Positions 36,301 to 41,681 of a stretch of DNA of 64,000 bases are shown here, one piece after another. The stretch spans positions 67,213,706 through 67,277,705 of the forward strand of contig NC_092859.1 in the NCBI RefSeq assembly GCF_032062135.1, written 5' to 3'. This DNA is from Pyxicephalus adspersus (Eukaryota; Chordata; Amphibia; Anura; Pyxicephalidae). A program made the position numbers and the translations under genes. How positions within the stretch are numbered: the stretch's first letter is position 1; each line of letters opens with the position of its first letter. Under the pieces are notes generated by a model. The model saw nothing but the letters and a program-made list of their open reading frames with translations, was not told the origin of the DNA and did not search any database.

Positions 36301-36493
36301 ATTAGTTCAAGAATCTGACCAGCATCTGAAGGACGTTGAAAAGATTCTACAAAATGACAAACGCTATCTAGTACTTGACTGCATTCCTGATGAGAGACGT
36401 AAACTTATTGTATCCTATGTAGATGATCTTGATAGACGCGGCCCCCCACCTCCACCAACTGCCTCAGAACCTGCACGAAGAACAACAAAATAA
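522..36493 (+). CDS. TCERG1: TCERG1 (CA150), transcription elongation regulator 1; 17 exons joined, 5' partial
   Basis: TCERG1 is a nuclear protein that binds splicing factors through its WW domains and the phosphorylated RNA polymerase II C-terminal domain through its FF domains. Seventeen exons with GT donors and AG acceptors join with matching phases into 2604 nt, giving 867 residues and a TAA stop. In order the partial protein holds the end of WW1 (residues 1-16), a Gln-Ala repeat (about 31-63), a Ser/Thr/Pro-rich linker, WW2 (about 223-253), an acidic Glu/Lys/Pro segment, WW3 (about 325-354), a basic NLS (KAKKRKK, about 398-402), FF1-FF3 (about 430-617), a charged coiled coil (about 619-675) and FF4-FF6 (about 665-850). 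The C-terminus ends in a Pro run and RRTTK, as in human. The match to human TCERG1 (1098 residues) from memory is close in the FF half and looser in the linkers. Identification is secure; single exon edges rest on splice consensus and phase. Confidence 0.97.
847..1588 (+). other. TCERG1: TCERG1 intron
   Basis: The intron has a gtaagt donor and an AG acceptor. I see no exon or repeat family in it beyond A/T-rich sequence. Confidence 0.8.
1589..1828 (+). CDS. TCERG1: TCERG1 exon: Pro-rich linker before WW2
   Basis: It encodes [18 protein letters not shown] followed by a Pro/Gln/Leu-rich stretch ending in GMPIPLPG. This corresponds to the proline-rich linker between the Gln-Ala repeat and WW2. 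The donor is gtaacg at 1829. The exon is 240 nt, phase 1 to phase 1. Confidence 0.93.
1829..6775 (+). other. TCERG1: TCERG1 intron (4.9 kb)
   Basis: The only repeat I can delimit is the MITE at 3879-4303, listed separately. The rest is A/T-rich DNA with short homopolymer runs and scattered open frames that have no recognisable protein. I see no further exon. Confidence 0.7.
3879..4303. repeat. CpG-rich MITE, copy 1 (about 425 bp, terminal inverted repeats)
   Basis: The ends are inverted copies sharing TACACACTTCCAAT close to the termini. The interior is dense in CpG and in short palindromic words such as ACGATCGT and AACGAACGA. A second copy of almost the same length lies at 57464-57889. It has no coding capacity, so it is a non-autonomous DNA transposon. 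The termini (AAGCT or AAAGG at the tips) and the uncertain target duplication do not let me fix the superfamily; a PIF/Harbinger-like or hAT-like origin is possible. Confidence 0.75.
6776..6976 (+). CDS. TCERG1: TCERG1 exon: WW2
   Basis: It encodes [20 protein letters not shown], then an Ala-rich run and the whole of WW2: Trp in [18 protein letters not shown] and Trp in [13 protein letters not shown]2 of TCERG1 is known to bind proline-rich splicing factors such as SF1. The acceptor is AG at 6774-6775 and the donor is gtatgc at 6977. The exon is 201 nt, phase 1 to phase 1. Confidence 0.96.
6977..7384 (+). other. TCERG1: TCERG1 intron
   Basis: This is a short intron with a T-rich stretch near 7020-7050 and an acceptor ttag at 7381-7384. 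Nothing else is recognised. Confidence 0.8.
7385..7503 (+). CDS. TCERG1: TCERG1 exon: acidic linker
   Basis: It encodes [20 protein letters not shown] followed by an acidic run ending EEPPKEIKE. This is the Glu/Lys/Pro-rich linker between WW2 and WW3. The donor is gtaaaa at 7504. The exon is 119 nt and ends in phase 0, matching the next exon. Confidence 0.92.
7667..8049 (-). mobile_element. Tc1-like element copy A, internally deleted, both ends present
   Basis: The left end reads CACTCGCTGGCCACTTTATT and the right end is its degenerate inverse. TA flanks both sides (7665-7666 and 8050-8051). In between, read on the - strand, is DNA related to the last part of a Tc1-family transposase of the type common in fish and frogs. 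The product is broken. At 383 bp against about 1.2-1.3 kb for a full element, it is a MITE-like deletion derivative. Copies B (13651-13930) and C (61557-62253) belong to the same family. Confidence 0.8.
9688..9812. repeat. Dispersed repeat, copy 1
   Basis: This segment (GGGTGGTTACTGAAAATTTG, then a stretch on 'gggccac...gcctacaa', then a poly-A run and 'ttctgg') recurs in diverged form at 34118-34288. It is non-coding. I recognise it as a repeat by the pair and by similarity to sequences common in frog genomes, but cannot name the family. Confidence 0.6.
10259..10347 (+). CDS. TCERG1: TCERG1 exon: linker to WW3
   Basis: It encodes [20 protein letters not shown], then ATTPIPGTP and the first two bases of the WW3 Trp codon. 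The acceptor is AG at 10257-10258. The donor GT is at 10348, chosen because the next exon must supply the third base of TGG. An open frame continues past the donor to 10497 but does not resemble TCERG1. Confidence 0.93.
10960..11230. repeat. Dispersed repeat, copy 1 (shared with 18440-18700)
   Basis: Segments such as TTCTGCAATAAAACATACTT and 'ggcccagccaatcaagatgacc' recur in diverged form at 18490-18625. Both copies lie in TCERG1 introns in the same orientation and carry no open frame of note. The family resembles an abundant frog SINE or MITE that I cannot name. Confidence 0.55.
11911..13326 (-). mobile_element. Tc1/mariner transposon, complete ends, broken transposase
   Basis: The element is 1416 bp. 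Left end CAGTGAGGGAAAGAAGTATT and right end CTTCTTTCCCTCTCTG are inverted copies that continue for tens of bases ('tgatcccctgctgattttgtacg'). TA flanks both sides (11909-11910 and 13327-13328), the target duplication expected for this superfamily. The interior carries a Tc1 transposase on the - strand. The ends match a TIR type that I remember as widespread in fish and other aquatic vertebrates. Confidence 0.93.
12127..12969 (-). pseudogene. Degenerate Tc1 transposase
   Basis: The N-terminus is intact for about 40 residues ([20 protein letters not shown], then a helix-turn-helix with [16 protein letters not shown], 12757-12969). It then falls apart into shifted frames. A middle piece contains [19 protein letters not shown] (12371-12634). 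The C-terminal piece reads [18 protein letters not shown] and ends KRFATKY (12127-12339). The DPKHTAKAT block is readable in a shifted frame just upstream of it, but the residues normally lying between it and PSQSPDL are shortened. Several frameshifts and at least one internal loss make it inactive. Confidence 0.9.
13651..13930 (-). mobile_element. Tc1-like element copy B, truncated
   Basis: It resembles copy A (7667-8049). Diverged TIR sequence is followed by 'acacctttctagtactggg' and by - strand DNA of the transposase C-terminus ('attcaacaaggtgctggaag'). It stops after 'gaagtagccatcacctgg', where the rest of the transposase and the far TIR are missing. It is preceded by a short (TATG)n run at 13635-13650. 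Confidence 0.7.
14788..14989. repeat. MITE of about 200 bp with inverted termini
   Basis: The left end (AGCTCTATTTATAAATTATT then CCCC) is the inverse of the right end (GGGGAATAAT, then TAATTTATAAATAGAGCCT). The interior is non-coding. Superfamily and target duplication are not clear. Confidence 0.65.
15550..15622. repeat. Perfect inverted repeat 1: 33-bp arms, 7-nt loop
   Basis: The left arm (15550-15582) begins CTTGCATTGACTTACC. The right arm (15590-15622) is its exact reverse complement over all 33 bases. The loop 15583-15589 reads CGACACA. On the + strand the right arm contains AAAGGTAAGT, a perfect 5' splice-site consensus (junction 15607/15608) that would be buried in the stem if the transcript folds. 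There is no sign of transposase or target duplication. Confidence 0.95.
15626..15698. repeat. Perfect inverted repeat 2: 35-bp arms, 3-nt loop
   Basis: The left arm (15626-15660, GGCTGATTACTTTCC...) and right arm (15664-15698) are exact reverse complements over 35 bases, including a 7-base A/T run. The loop is ACA (15661-15663). It starts three bases after the first hairpin ends and lies 141 nt upstream of the WW3 exon. Confidence 0.95.
15840..16000 (+). CDS. TCERG1: TCERG1 exon: WW3
   Basis: It completes the Trp codon and encodes WW3: [19 protein letters not shown] with [10 protein letters not shown]. It then runs through [17 protein letters not shown], where human has HKKGMEELKK. The acceptor is AG at 15838-15839 and the donor is gtgagt at 16001. 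The exon is 161 nt. Confidence 0.96.
16001..16275 (+). other. TCERG1: TCERG1 intron (275 bp)
   Basis: No exon resembling the human cassette segment (the 21 residues around HPTPTMLSIQKWQF) can be read here in any frame. Confidence 0.75.
16276..16342 (+). CDS. TCERG1: TCERG1 exon: acidic linker and NLS
   Basis: It encodes [20 protein letters not shown] and KRK, ending two bases into a Lys codon. The basic cluster KAKKRKK spans this and the next exon and is the likely nuclear localisation signal. The acceptor is 'taaag' at 16271-16275 and the donor is gtaagt at 16343. The exon is 67 nt. Confidence 0.9.
16343..16705 (+). other. TCERG1: TCERG1 intron
   Basis: This is a short A/T-rich intron. Nothing else is recognised. 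Confidence 0.8.
16706..16832 (+). CDS. TCERG1: TCERG1 exon: charged helix and start of FF1
   Basis: It encodes [20 protein letters not shown], then [22 protein letters not shown]. The segment from MKQF is the first helix of FF1. The acceptor is 'taaag' at 16701-16705 and the donor is gttagt at 16833, in phase 0. Confidence 0.94.
16833..18202 (+). other. TCERG1: TCERG1 intron
   Basis: The intron is A/T-rich. A 27-base T run at 18071-18097 lies about 105 nt before the next exon. No repeat family is delimited. Confidence 0.75.
18203..18292 (+). CDS. TCERG1: TCERG1 exon: FF1 core
   Basis: It encodes [20 protein letters not shown] and [10 protein letters not shown], the middle of FF1 with its signature Trp and the FDPRY loop. 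The exon is exactly 30 codons, phase 0. A 28-base T run at 18327-18354 starts 34 nt after the donor. Confidence 0.96.
18293..19893 (+). other. TCERG1: TCERG1 intron (1.6 kb)
   Basis: It holds the poly-T run at 18327-18354 and a dispersed repeat (18440-18700). The remainder is A-rich non-coding DNA with a T run near 19787-19800. Confidence 0.75.
18440..18700. repeat. Dispersed repeat, copy 2 (shared with 10960-11230)
   Basis: Shared blocks include TTCTGCAATAAAAC and 'ctggccaatcaagat'. See the first copy; identity is moderate and the boundaries are approximate. Confidence 0.55.
19894..20012 (+). CDS. TCERG1: TCERG1 exon: end of FF1, start of FF2
   Basis: It encodes [20 protein letters not shown], then [22 protein letters not shown]1 ends in the first block, and FF2 begins at EDFKKMMEE. 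The acceptor is 'cccag' before 19894 and the donor is gtatac at 20013. The exon is 119 nt, ending two bases into an Arg codon. Confidence 0.96.
20013..22181 (+). other. TCERG1: TCERG1 intron (2.2 kb)
   Basis: Half of it is a transposon-type protein relic (20548-21654), listed separately. The flanking parts are A/T-rich, with a T run at about 22080-22098. Confidence 0.75.
20548..21654 (+). pseudogene. Relic of an unassigned transposon-type protein
   Basis: Pieces in different frames line up in order as one protein. They are [20 protein letters not shown] (about 20640-20720), [20 protein letters not shown] with [13 protein letters not shown] (20806-20991), a broken middle, then [20 protein letters not shown] and [20 protein letters not shown] ending in [15 protein letters not shown] (21328-21654). 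From memory this matches a large family of uncharacterised proteins, very common in arthropod genomes, with an 'LASRLKE...WRLFIDSSK...IHFLHSHL...DEHGERFHQD' layout. I believe that family is carried by a mobile element but cannot name the superfamily. There are stops and frameshifts throughout and no TCERG1-like splice sites, so it is dead. The opposite strand holds a 192-codon open frame (20786-21364) that is only its shadow. Confidence 0.7.
22182..22332 (+). CDS. TCERG1: TCERG1 exon: FF2
   Basis: It encodes [20 protein letters not shown], then [20 protein letters not shown], the body and last helix of FF2. The acceptor is 'ttccag' before 22182 and the donor is gtaagc at 22333. The exon is 151 nt and ends in phase 0. 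Confidence 0.96.
22333..23447 (+). other. TCERG1: TCERG1 intron (1.1 kb)
   Basis: The intron is A/T-rich, with no recognisable exon or repeat family. Confidence 0.75.
23448..23612 (+). CDS. TCERG1: TCERG1 exon: FF3
   Basis: It encodes [40 protein letters not shown] and [15 protein letters not shown], a complete FF3 in a single exon of 55 codons, with the DPRYKAV loop typical of FF domains. The donor is gtatgt at 23613, phase 0. Confidence 0.96.
23613..24212 (+). other. TCERG1: TCERG1 intron (600 bp)
   Basis: Nothing recognisable is seen beyond the splice sites. Confidence 0.8.
24213..24395 (+). CDS. TCERG1: TCERG1 exon: charged coiled coil, start of FF4
   Basis: It encodes [40 protein letters not shown] and [20 protein letters not shown], then Met. 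It is an uninterrupted, highly charged helix leading into FF4 ([11 protein letters not shown]) and nearly identical to human. The exon is 61 codons, phase 0, with donor gtaatg at 24396. Confidence 0.96.
24642..24750. repeat. Frog MITE, half copy (shared with 45608-45808)
   Basis: GGTGATCCAGCAAACCTG and 'aaggctgtagaggataca' match the left half of the complete inverted-repeat element at 45608-45808. The right half is missing, and the copy fades after 'aaagtaattttttcac'. Confidence 0.65.
25060..27620 (-). pseudogene. L1-type retrotransposon ORF2 (endonuclease and reverse transcriptase), degenerate
   Basis: Read on the - strand, pieces in order are as follows. The endonuclease start is [10 protein letters not shown]...[12 protein letters not shown] (about 27550-27270). 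The endonuclease core reads [20 protein letters not shown] with [11 protein letters not shown] (27267-26680). A linker reads [17 protein letters not shown] (26708-26427). The reverse transcriptase block reads [20 protein letters not shown] with [14 protein letters not shown] (26414-26196), and the catalytic region reads AYADYLIFF, where YADD has lost its second Asp (26019-25720). A C-terminal piece and a Cys-rich tail with [13 protein letters not shown] follow (25626 down to about 25090). Stops and frameshifts are frequent and the total is shorter than an intact ORF2 (about 3.8 kb), so it is dead. The sequence places it in the L1 clade. Confidence 0.88.
27834..28061 (-). pseudogene. L1 ORF1 fragment, C-terminal side
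   Basis: It lies directly 5' of the ORF2 remains on the - strand. It contains 'ALNLKFR' followed by an open stretch [21 protein letters not shown] assign it to the end of L1 ORF1 by position and because the other ORF1 piece (32139-32310) appears to continue into it across the hAT insertion. The protein match alone is weak. Confidence 0.5.
29021..29738. repeat. MITE with ends CCGTGTTTCCCC..., containing the assembly gap
   Basis: The left end CCGTGTTTCCCCGATGATAA and right end 'ataggggaaacagg' are inverted, each flanked by TA (29019-29020 and 29739-29740). Inside are repeated phrases 'aataagacatcc' typical of this non-autonomous family. It interrupts the hAT transposase. A reversed half copy of the same family lies at about 50590-50807. 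Confidence 0.8.
29181..29614. other. Assembly gap (434 N)
   Basis: This run of unknown bases lies inside the MITE at 29021-29738. Open frames reported across it would be meaningless. Confidence 0.99.
31114..32055 (-). mobile_element. Small IS630/Tc1-type transposon with 72-bp inverted ends
   Basis: The left end (GGTTTCTCATTTTATCTTCA, then CACTTTTG) and the right end (CAAAAGTGTGAAGATAAAAT, then GAGAAACC) are inverted copies. The match resumes inside the left end after an insertion of about 67 bp and runs to 'taattattcataaat', giving a TIR of about 72 bp. TA follows the right end (32056-32057); the left flank is degraded. The element is about 940 bp and carries a transposase core on the - strand. 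It lies inside the 3' part of the hAT element. Confidence 0.82.
31519..31930 (-). pseudogene. DD34E transposase core (IS630/Tc1/mariner superfamily), one frameshift
   Basis: The upstream frame reads [20 protein letters not shown] and [19 protein letters not shown], giving the first catalytic Asp in FLDE. After a frameshift near 31785 the second frame carries [19 protein letters not shown], with the second Asp in MDN, and [20 protein letters not shown], with the Glu in NPVEN. There are 34 residues between the second Asp and the Glu. All three catalytic residues are kept. The N-terminal DNA-binding part is absent, so this copy is internally deleted. Confidence 0.8.
32139..32310 (-). pseudogene. 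L1 ORF1 fragment, upstream side
   Basis: It encodes [20 protein letters not shown] followed by a helix ending [13 protein letters not shown] at the edge of the hAT element. RSRRNNIRIKGLPE-type sequence is the hallmark where the L1 ORF1p coiled coil meets its RRM domain. The rest of ORF1 upstream is not visible. Confidence 0.75.
32480..32800. repeat. CpG-rich dispersed repeat
   Basis: It contains the two related phrases 'cggtattccgaagtgtgatt' and 'cggtaattccgagtcacact', then a G/C-rich block (32600-32730) unlike the surrounding A/T-rich intron, then a 'ttgtattggattcaa' palindromic stretch. I recognise it as a repeat known from frogs but cannot name the family. It has no open frame. Confidence 0.5.
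33382..33561 (+). CDS. TCERG1: TCERG1 exon: FF4
   Basis: It encodes [40 protein letters not shown] and [20 protein letters not shown]. This is the body of FF4 with its Trp pair and the start of FF5. The exon is 60 codons, phase 0. It is nearly identical to human. Confidence 0.96.
33562..34630 (+). other. TCERG1: TCERG1 intron (1.1 kb)
   Basis: It holds a dispersed repeat at 34118-34288, listed separately, and otherwise unremarkable A/T-rich DNA. Confidence 0.75.
34118..34288. repeat. Dispersed repeat, copy 2 (shared with 9688-9812)
   Basis: 'tggtggttactggaaagta', 'ggatcacaatacaggactgg' and 'cctacagctttttcccaccc' match the first copy in order and orientation. It ends in a T run and 'tctgggaaaactactg'. 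Confidence 0.6.
34631..34714 (+). CDS. TCERG1: TCERG1 exon: FF5 core
   Basis: It encodes [20 protein letters not shown] and IKFSSSDR, the centre of FF5. The exon is 28 codons, phase 0, with acceptor 'ctcaag' and donor gtaagt. Human has a one-residue-different junction (ETSAITL against ETYTITL). Confidence 0.96.
34715..35742 (+). other. TCERG1: TCERG1 intron (1.0 kb)
   Basis: It holds a hAT-type MITE at 35085-35260 and a short (GTGC)n run at 35041-35058. Nothing else is recognised. Confidence 0.75.
35085..35260. repeat. hAT-type MITE, diverged copy (shared with 41434-41681)
   Basis: It starts CAGAGTTTCTCTG and shares with the better copy at 41434-41681 the ordered phrases 'gagttgtggatatagt', 'ctgaaagttatttcaag' and 'aaaaggttg'. 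The ends CAGTGTTTCTCAACC in that copy are typical of hAT-derived elements. Confidence 0.65.
35743..35843 (+). CDS. TCERG1: TCERG1 exon: end of FF5, start of FF6
   Basis: It encodes [20 protein letters not shown] and [13 protein letters not shown], ending two bases into the Arg codon completed by the last exon. The exon is 101 nt, with acceptor 'tttgcag' and donor gtatgt. Confidence 0.96.
35844..36291 (+). other. TCERG1: TCERG1 last intron
   Basis: It has A runs at about 35881-35898 and 36232-36249. No repeat family is recognised. Confidence 0.8.
36292..36493 (+). CDS. TCERG1: TCERG1 last exon: FF6 and C-terminus
   Basis: It encodes [40 protein letters not shown] and [20 protein letters not shown], then ARRTTK and TAA (36491-36493). 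It completes FF6 and the short Pro-rich tail found in human. Confidence 0.97.
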
Positions 36494-37260
36494 CAGGACA
36501 TCTCATATGTGAATATATATCAGTGCATACCAACTGTCCATAACAACTGCATGAGCAAAACCACATGGTTTATCTTGGGTCATTTTTCTAAAAGCAACTG
36601 CAAAAAAAAAAAAAAAAAAAATTCAAAACCATAATACTTTCATGTACACAAGAAGAGAAAAAAATGAACAGGGGATATTATGCTTGAAAATTATGATTCT
36701 GTCCAACAAGTCTAACATCTAATATCACAGCTGTGATATGTGCTTTTAGAATATTCAAATAAGCCGCGTCATGTGCAGTCTGAATTCAAGTCAATGTGAC
36801 TGGAAAGTATGGTGCCATAGCAGCCCAGTGACATAGTATTGTATTGGAGCGTGATAATTGTTTGAACGTATTCTTAGACTGGTAATGCCGGACTAGAAGA
36901 TACATTGCTGGAATTAAAAACTCAGTTGTTCTCCATAGCCGGGCTCATTTGTTGGATTTGAAAGGCATCTTTTTCCCCTTTCAAAAATTTCTGCAAGTTC
37001 AAACCCTAGAATGAGGCCTTCATCTGTTGCTGTCAGACACAACTGACTCAGATCCTTTCAAATTTATTTTTTTTAATGTTTTCATTTACTTTGCAATAGA
37101 TGAGGGGGGGAGGGGGGAGGGAATACTCATCACAGTAGTTCCTGTAACCGAATGCCACCGTTAGAAATGTATTATTTTTGAAGGTTCAAGTTCATTTTGA
37201 AACGATAACTTTGCTGAGTTTGTGTATTTGAAGTACAATAAACTTTTTTTTATATATATA
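36494..37260 (+). other. TCERG1: TCERG1 3' UTR
   Basis: Non-coding sequence follows the stop. It contains an A run (36600-36620), a G-rich run (37103-37121) and a poly(A) signal at 37237-37242. The end is set about 20 nt past the signal and is approximate. Confidence 0.7.
37237..37242 (+). promoter_or_regulatory. TCERG1: Poly(A) signal AATAAA of TCERG1
   Basis: This is the canonical AATAAA 744 nt after the stop. It is followed by a T-rich and TA-rich stretch that could serve as the downstream element. Confidence 0.65.
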
Positions 37261-37984
37261 TGTACTTGGTTTGTATAAATATATTCATTTTTTTTCAGCA
37301 TAAATATTTCAAACTGAACTCCAGGTTCCAGGTAATTATTTCAGCTGCAAGTGCAACTTTTCTTACTTCAGTCAAACTTTTCTTACTTCGGTGCTCATAA
37401 TCTGTCATTGTAATATTGTTATAAATTAAATTCAGCAAAGCAATTTTTGTAACTGAGATCAGTAACAGCAGCCTCTCTTCTTCACCATTGTATAGTTCCG
37501 TGGGTTATTGTCACTATCTCCGTACTGCTTGCAGTACAAAGTCTGTCAGTAAATAAAAACGAGAAATTAAGGGGCAGACACATGTATGCTTCTGCAGATC
37601 TCCACATCCAGTGACCAGTGAGGACAGGAACACCCAAGACCTTGTCCTTTTTTATACAAAAACTGTATCAGAATTTTACAGATCTATACTTTCAATATTT
37701 GTTGGTTTCATACACCTGTTAAACATTTATTCTGGTCTATTATAATAAAGTGACACTGTATCTTTGGCTATACCAACTTCAGTCAGTATAGCCAAGGTTA
37801 TTTTCCTGTTTGGAATGTAGGAAGCTAATTCTCCCCTGGTCCTTGCTTCCCTTTAGTCCGATCAAATACCAGTCTGTGTGGGAAAAATCCAGAACTTCAG
37901 GTATTGAGGAACCAAGTAACTCTTCCCTGACCTAGCACAATATAACATTTACATAGTCTTTTTTCCACCTCACCTACTATGTAA

Positions 37985-38420
37985 CTAAGTCCATCAAGTT
38001 CAACCACTAGGGAAATAAACACATCCCAGACATGAAACCCTATTGACACAGTTGGTCTAGAGGAAGGCAAATAAACCCTGATACAATTTGCTTCAACGGG
38101 AAGAAAATTCCTTCCTGATTCCATGAGGCAATTGGATGTTCCCTGGATCAACAGTCACTGTAATTTTTACTTTAAAGCCTTAATACCCAGTTATATTCTC
38201 TGCTTCTAGAAAAACATCCAGCTTTTTCTTAAAGCAATCTATAGCAGTTGCTGAAACTACTTCCTGAGGGAGCTGATTCCACATTTGCTGTTGGGGATCC
38301 AATTACTAGGCCCATGTATTGCCTTCTGGAGACAAGTCTCTGTAATGTTTAAATTGTTTAGGAAGTTCACCTTTTACAGCCTCCCTGAGATTCCTGTGAA
38401 AGTTTAAATACATTTTTTTT
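37985..38420 (-). repeat. Retrotransposon-derived dispersed repeat (3' end type)
   Basis: Phrases such as AGTCCATCAAGTTCAACC, 'aattccttcctgattcc' and 'ctgagggagctgattccaca' are those of an abundant tetrapod repeat that I associate with 3' ends of CR1/L2-like elements. It shows no usable open frame. The class and orientation are uncertain. Confidence 0.5.
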
Positions 38421-38699
38421 CTTGTAATTGTACATTCTTACATTTACTCATACAGTAATGTGAACCTGCTTGTTTGATTGGACCAGAGTATCTGTTCATT
38501 TTCATAAGATGTTCTAACATTTTTTTTAACTTTCAAAGAACGAGTAAAGCCGTTCACACGTGCATTCATTGCCGTTTCATGGAGGAAACCTTTGCATCAA
38601 AGACATCACAATATATAAAGTAATGTTTTTTCCCCTGTTCTGTGTGGTGATGGGATAACTTGCCCATGTAATGTTTATTCCAAGTCTATTGGAGAAAAA

Positions 38700-40182
38700 C
38701 ATGAAAAAAAAAATATGAATGTGACCTAAAGATCATCTGATTTTTAAACAAGTCTTTTAGATGAAGAGCAAAGTCAAACAGAAGAAACAAAAATTATTGT
38801 ATTTGTTTATTATTGACTTGTTTATTTATCAAATAATGATCCAATAACTTAACTGTGTATCGCGCTCTGAGTGAATCAGTGAATCGTGCTCTGAGTATTT
38901 GGTGTGACCCCTTTGTGCAGCAATAACTGCTACTTAACGTTAACTGTTTGGTAACTGTTGATCAGTCCTGCACATGGAGTTTGAGGAACATTAACCCATT
39001 CCTCAATGCAGAATCGCTTAAGCTCTTCGATGTCTGTGGCTTTCTTCACATGAATAGCTTGCTTTCGGTTCTTCCACAACATATCCGTTGGATTAAGGAC
39101 AAGACTTTGACTTGGCCTTTTTAGAACATTCACATAATTCTTCTTTAACCATTCTTTGGTAGGTTTAGTTCATGGACAAATGTCTTTGATGTTTCCCTTT
39201 AGAATTCTTTTATATTTCAGAAATCACTGTACCTTCAATGATGGCAAGCCTCCTAGGCCCAGATGCAGCAATACCATCCTAATCCAGAACACCATGTTTC
39301 AATGGGGTAGGGTACCCTTGCTGGAATGCAGTGTTTTTCTTTTTCCAGATGTATCACTCATTTAAGCAAGGAAATTCTATTTGGCTTCATCCGTCCACAA
39401 AACAATGTTCCAGAATCCCCCTGGTTTGACCACATGATCTTTAGCAAACTAGATGGTCAACAATATTTTTGGGGGGAACACTGGCTTTCTTTTTGCTGTC
39501 CTGCCATACACATCATTGCTGTTTAGTGTTAGCCTGATGGTGGACTCATAAACATCAACATTCACCAATGTGAGACAGGTCTTCTGTTGCTTAGAGGTTA
39601 CTCTGGGTTCCTTTGAAACCTCTCCAACTAATACACTGCTTGTTTGAGATATCTTTGATAGTTGACAACTTCTAAATAGGGTAACAGACTTTATTTCATT
39701 TGTACACAATCTGACTCACTTACTGTTGATTGGTGGAGTTTAAGCTCTTTAGGGATGGTCTTGTAACCTTTTCAGGCGCTATGGGTGACACTTCTTTTTT
39801 TTCTTCTTAAATATCCTGTTACACCTTCTGTTTGACCCACGATATACATCTACAAATGTGTTTGTGTGATCTGACCTTGCTGGAACCCCATTCTTTAACT
39901 AAAACAGGTTCTGTCATCACACCCGATTGTCATCCCATTGATTATTAACACCAGACTCTGATTTCACATTCAAATTATTTGATAATCCTAATGATTCACT
40001 TACTTTTGCCACATGTACTTGTTGGATCATTTTTTTTTTCAATAAATACCCAAATTTATTAATTTTTGTTTGTGTAGGTTTTCCTCCTCTACTTGTTTGA
40101 AAATTGGATGTTGTTTTAGGTCACATTCATATTAAAATATAAAGCAATTTAAAAAGAGTTCACAAACGTCCAAGCACCACTT
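38700..40182 (-). mobile_element. Decayed Tc1-like transposon, second family
   Basis: The right end reads 'gttcacaaacgtccaagcac' and 'cac', the terminal type of a Tc1 family known from frogs and fish. The left side contains the corresponding inverted sequence ('gtgacctaaagatcatctg') but the extreme tip is lost. Inside on the - strand, a C-terminal transposase piece reads PSQSLVLNPTDMLWKNRKQA (38930-39133), where Asp of SPDLNP has become Val. Diverged sequence from the middle of the transposase continues to about 39700. The transposase is inactive. Confidence 0.75.
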
Positions 40183-41433
40183 TCTAAGGCAAACTACTGT
40201 AAAGGCATGGGCGCCATGCTATATGTACCAATGCAAAACCATTTTGAAAAATGTTGTTTTGCAGGGAAAAGACACAAATCCTTTAAAAACATGTTTGTGG
40301 TGCCTTTTGTTGTGTTTGTTTCCTTTTATAGAAAAAATCCACATATCCCTAAGAAATATTACAGGGCACTTTTAATTTCTCAAGCAACTAATATTTAAGT
40401 GAAATATAAAGTGCAGATGCCTAACAGTTCCCACACGTGCCTGCAGCAACATTCAACGCCTCTGCTTTGCCCAAAGGCTGCATCCTTTGGATTAAAGAAA
40501 AGTTCCTGGTAAAAATTTCCCAAGGACTTCTACATGAGGCATAGTAATGGACCAATAGAAATGATTGTGGTGGTAGCAGGGGCTGATTTTTGCCACTACC
40601 TAAAAGTACTCTACGAGTCTGATCTTGAACAGACTTTTCCTGATGTCCTTGCTGAGTTTGTTAGTTATAAAAGTTATTGAAATATTATTTATAGAATGTA
40701 ACACTGTGACAGCAATGTCACCCCCAATGTCATGTTAAGCATCATGCCCAGAAAAAATAGCTCCCAAGACATTTAGGAGAAAAAATTGTAAAACCAGGCT
40801 TCTTAATGTACTTTTGTCTTTTTGTTCATGCTCTGAGATATTTTATTCATACTTCCCCTATTTTCCCAAATTGGATAACAACCAGTAAAAATAACCTGCC
40901 AACTTCACAAATCACAGCCAGGTGAACTGTGATGACAAGACTGACAGGAAAGCTTATTACAAGATAGGAATGTCTGTGATAACTGTATTTTTACATTTTT
41001 TTTACGGCAGAAAATCTTCATAGAAACAAGATAGCATCTCACTGTTTAAATAATTTCATACAATCTTCTTTTGAAATATAGAGTGCAGTGAAGCAGAAAT
41101 GTACAAATACAGAGATGATAATGCAATTGACATAAGCTTTATTCAGAATACGTCTTGAGCAAATGCAGCACAGTTACCATCTTTAATTTGTACAGGTCTG
41201 ATCCATTAATTCAGTAAAGCTTTTCGCTGACTGCAAGTGCACTGAAGTCCTCAAATCACAAAGGTAGAGCATATACTGTACACCCGACTTTCCACAGAAT
41301 ACAAATCTATTTAGAATTGCACAATAGCTGCTTTATTTGGTTTTCAGAGTATTGGGCTGCCATATACAAGTGCTAATTTCAGAATAGCCCCTTTCCAGAG
41401 TTCTGTGCTTCATTTTGAACTGCAATGTTTCAG

Positions 41434-41681
41434 CAGTGTTTCTCAACCAGGGTTCTTCCTGAGGTTGCTTGAGCAATGAGCAATCTGTGCTTCCCAGGTC
41501 AGTTTAGGTGACACCAGTGATCTTTTTGGCTATCTGTAAGGATGACAATCTTCTCATTATCCAGCAATGTAAGAGACATTTTTTCTACGCTAATGCATTG
41601 TGAGCTGTGGAAATAGTAATTATAGCAGGGGTTCCCTAAAGCCTGAAAGTTATTTCAAGTTAAAAAGGTTGGAAAAGGCTG
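41434..41681. repeat. hAT-type MITE (CAGTGTTTCTCAACC end)
   Basis: The left end CAGTGTTTCTCAACCAGGGT and a degenerate inverse right end ('aaaggttggaaaaggctg') bound a 248-bp non-coding element. It is the better-preserved partner of the copy in the TCERG1 intron at 35085-35260. Confidence 0.75.
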
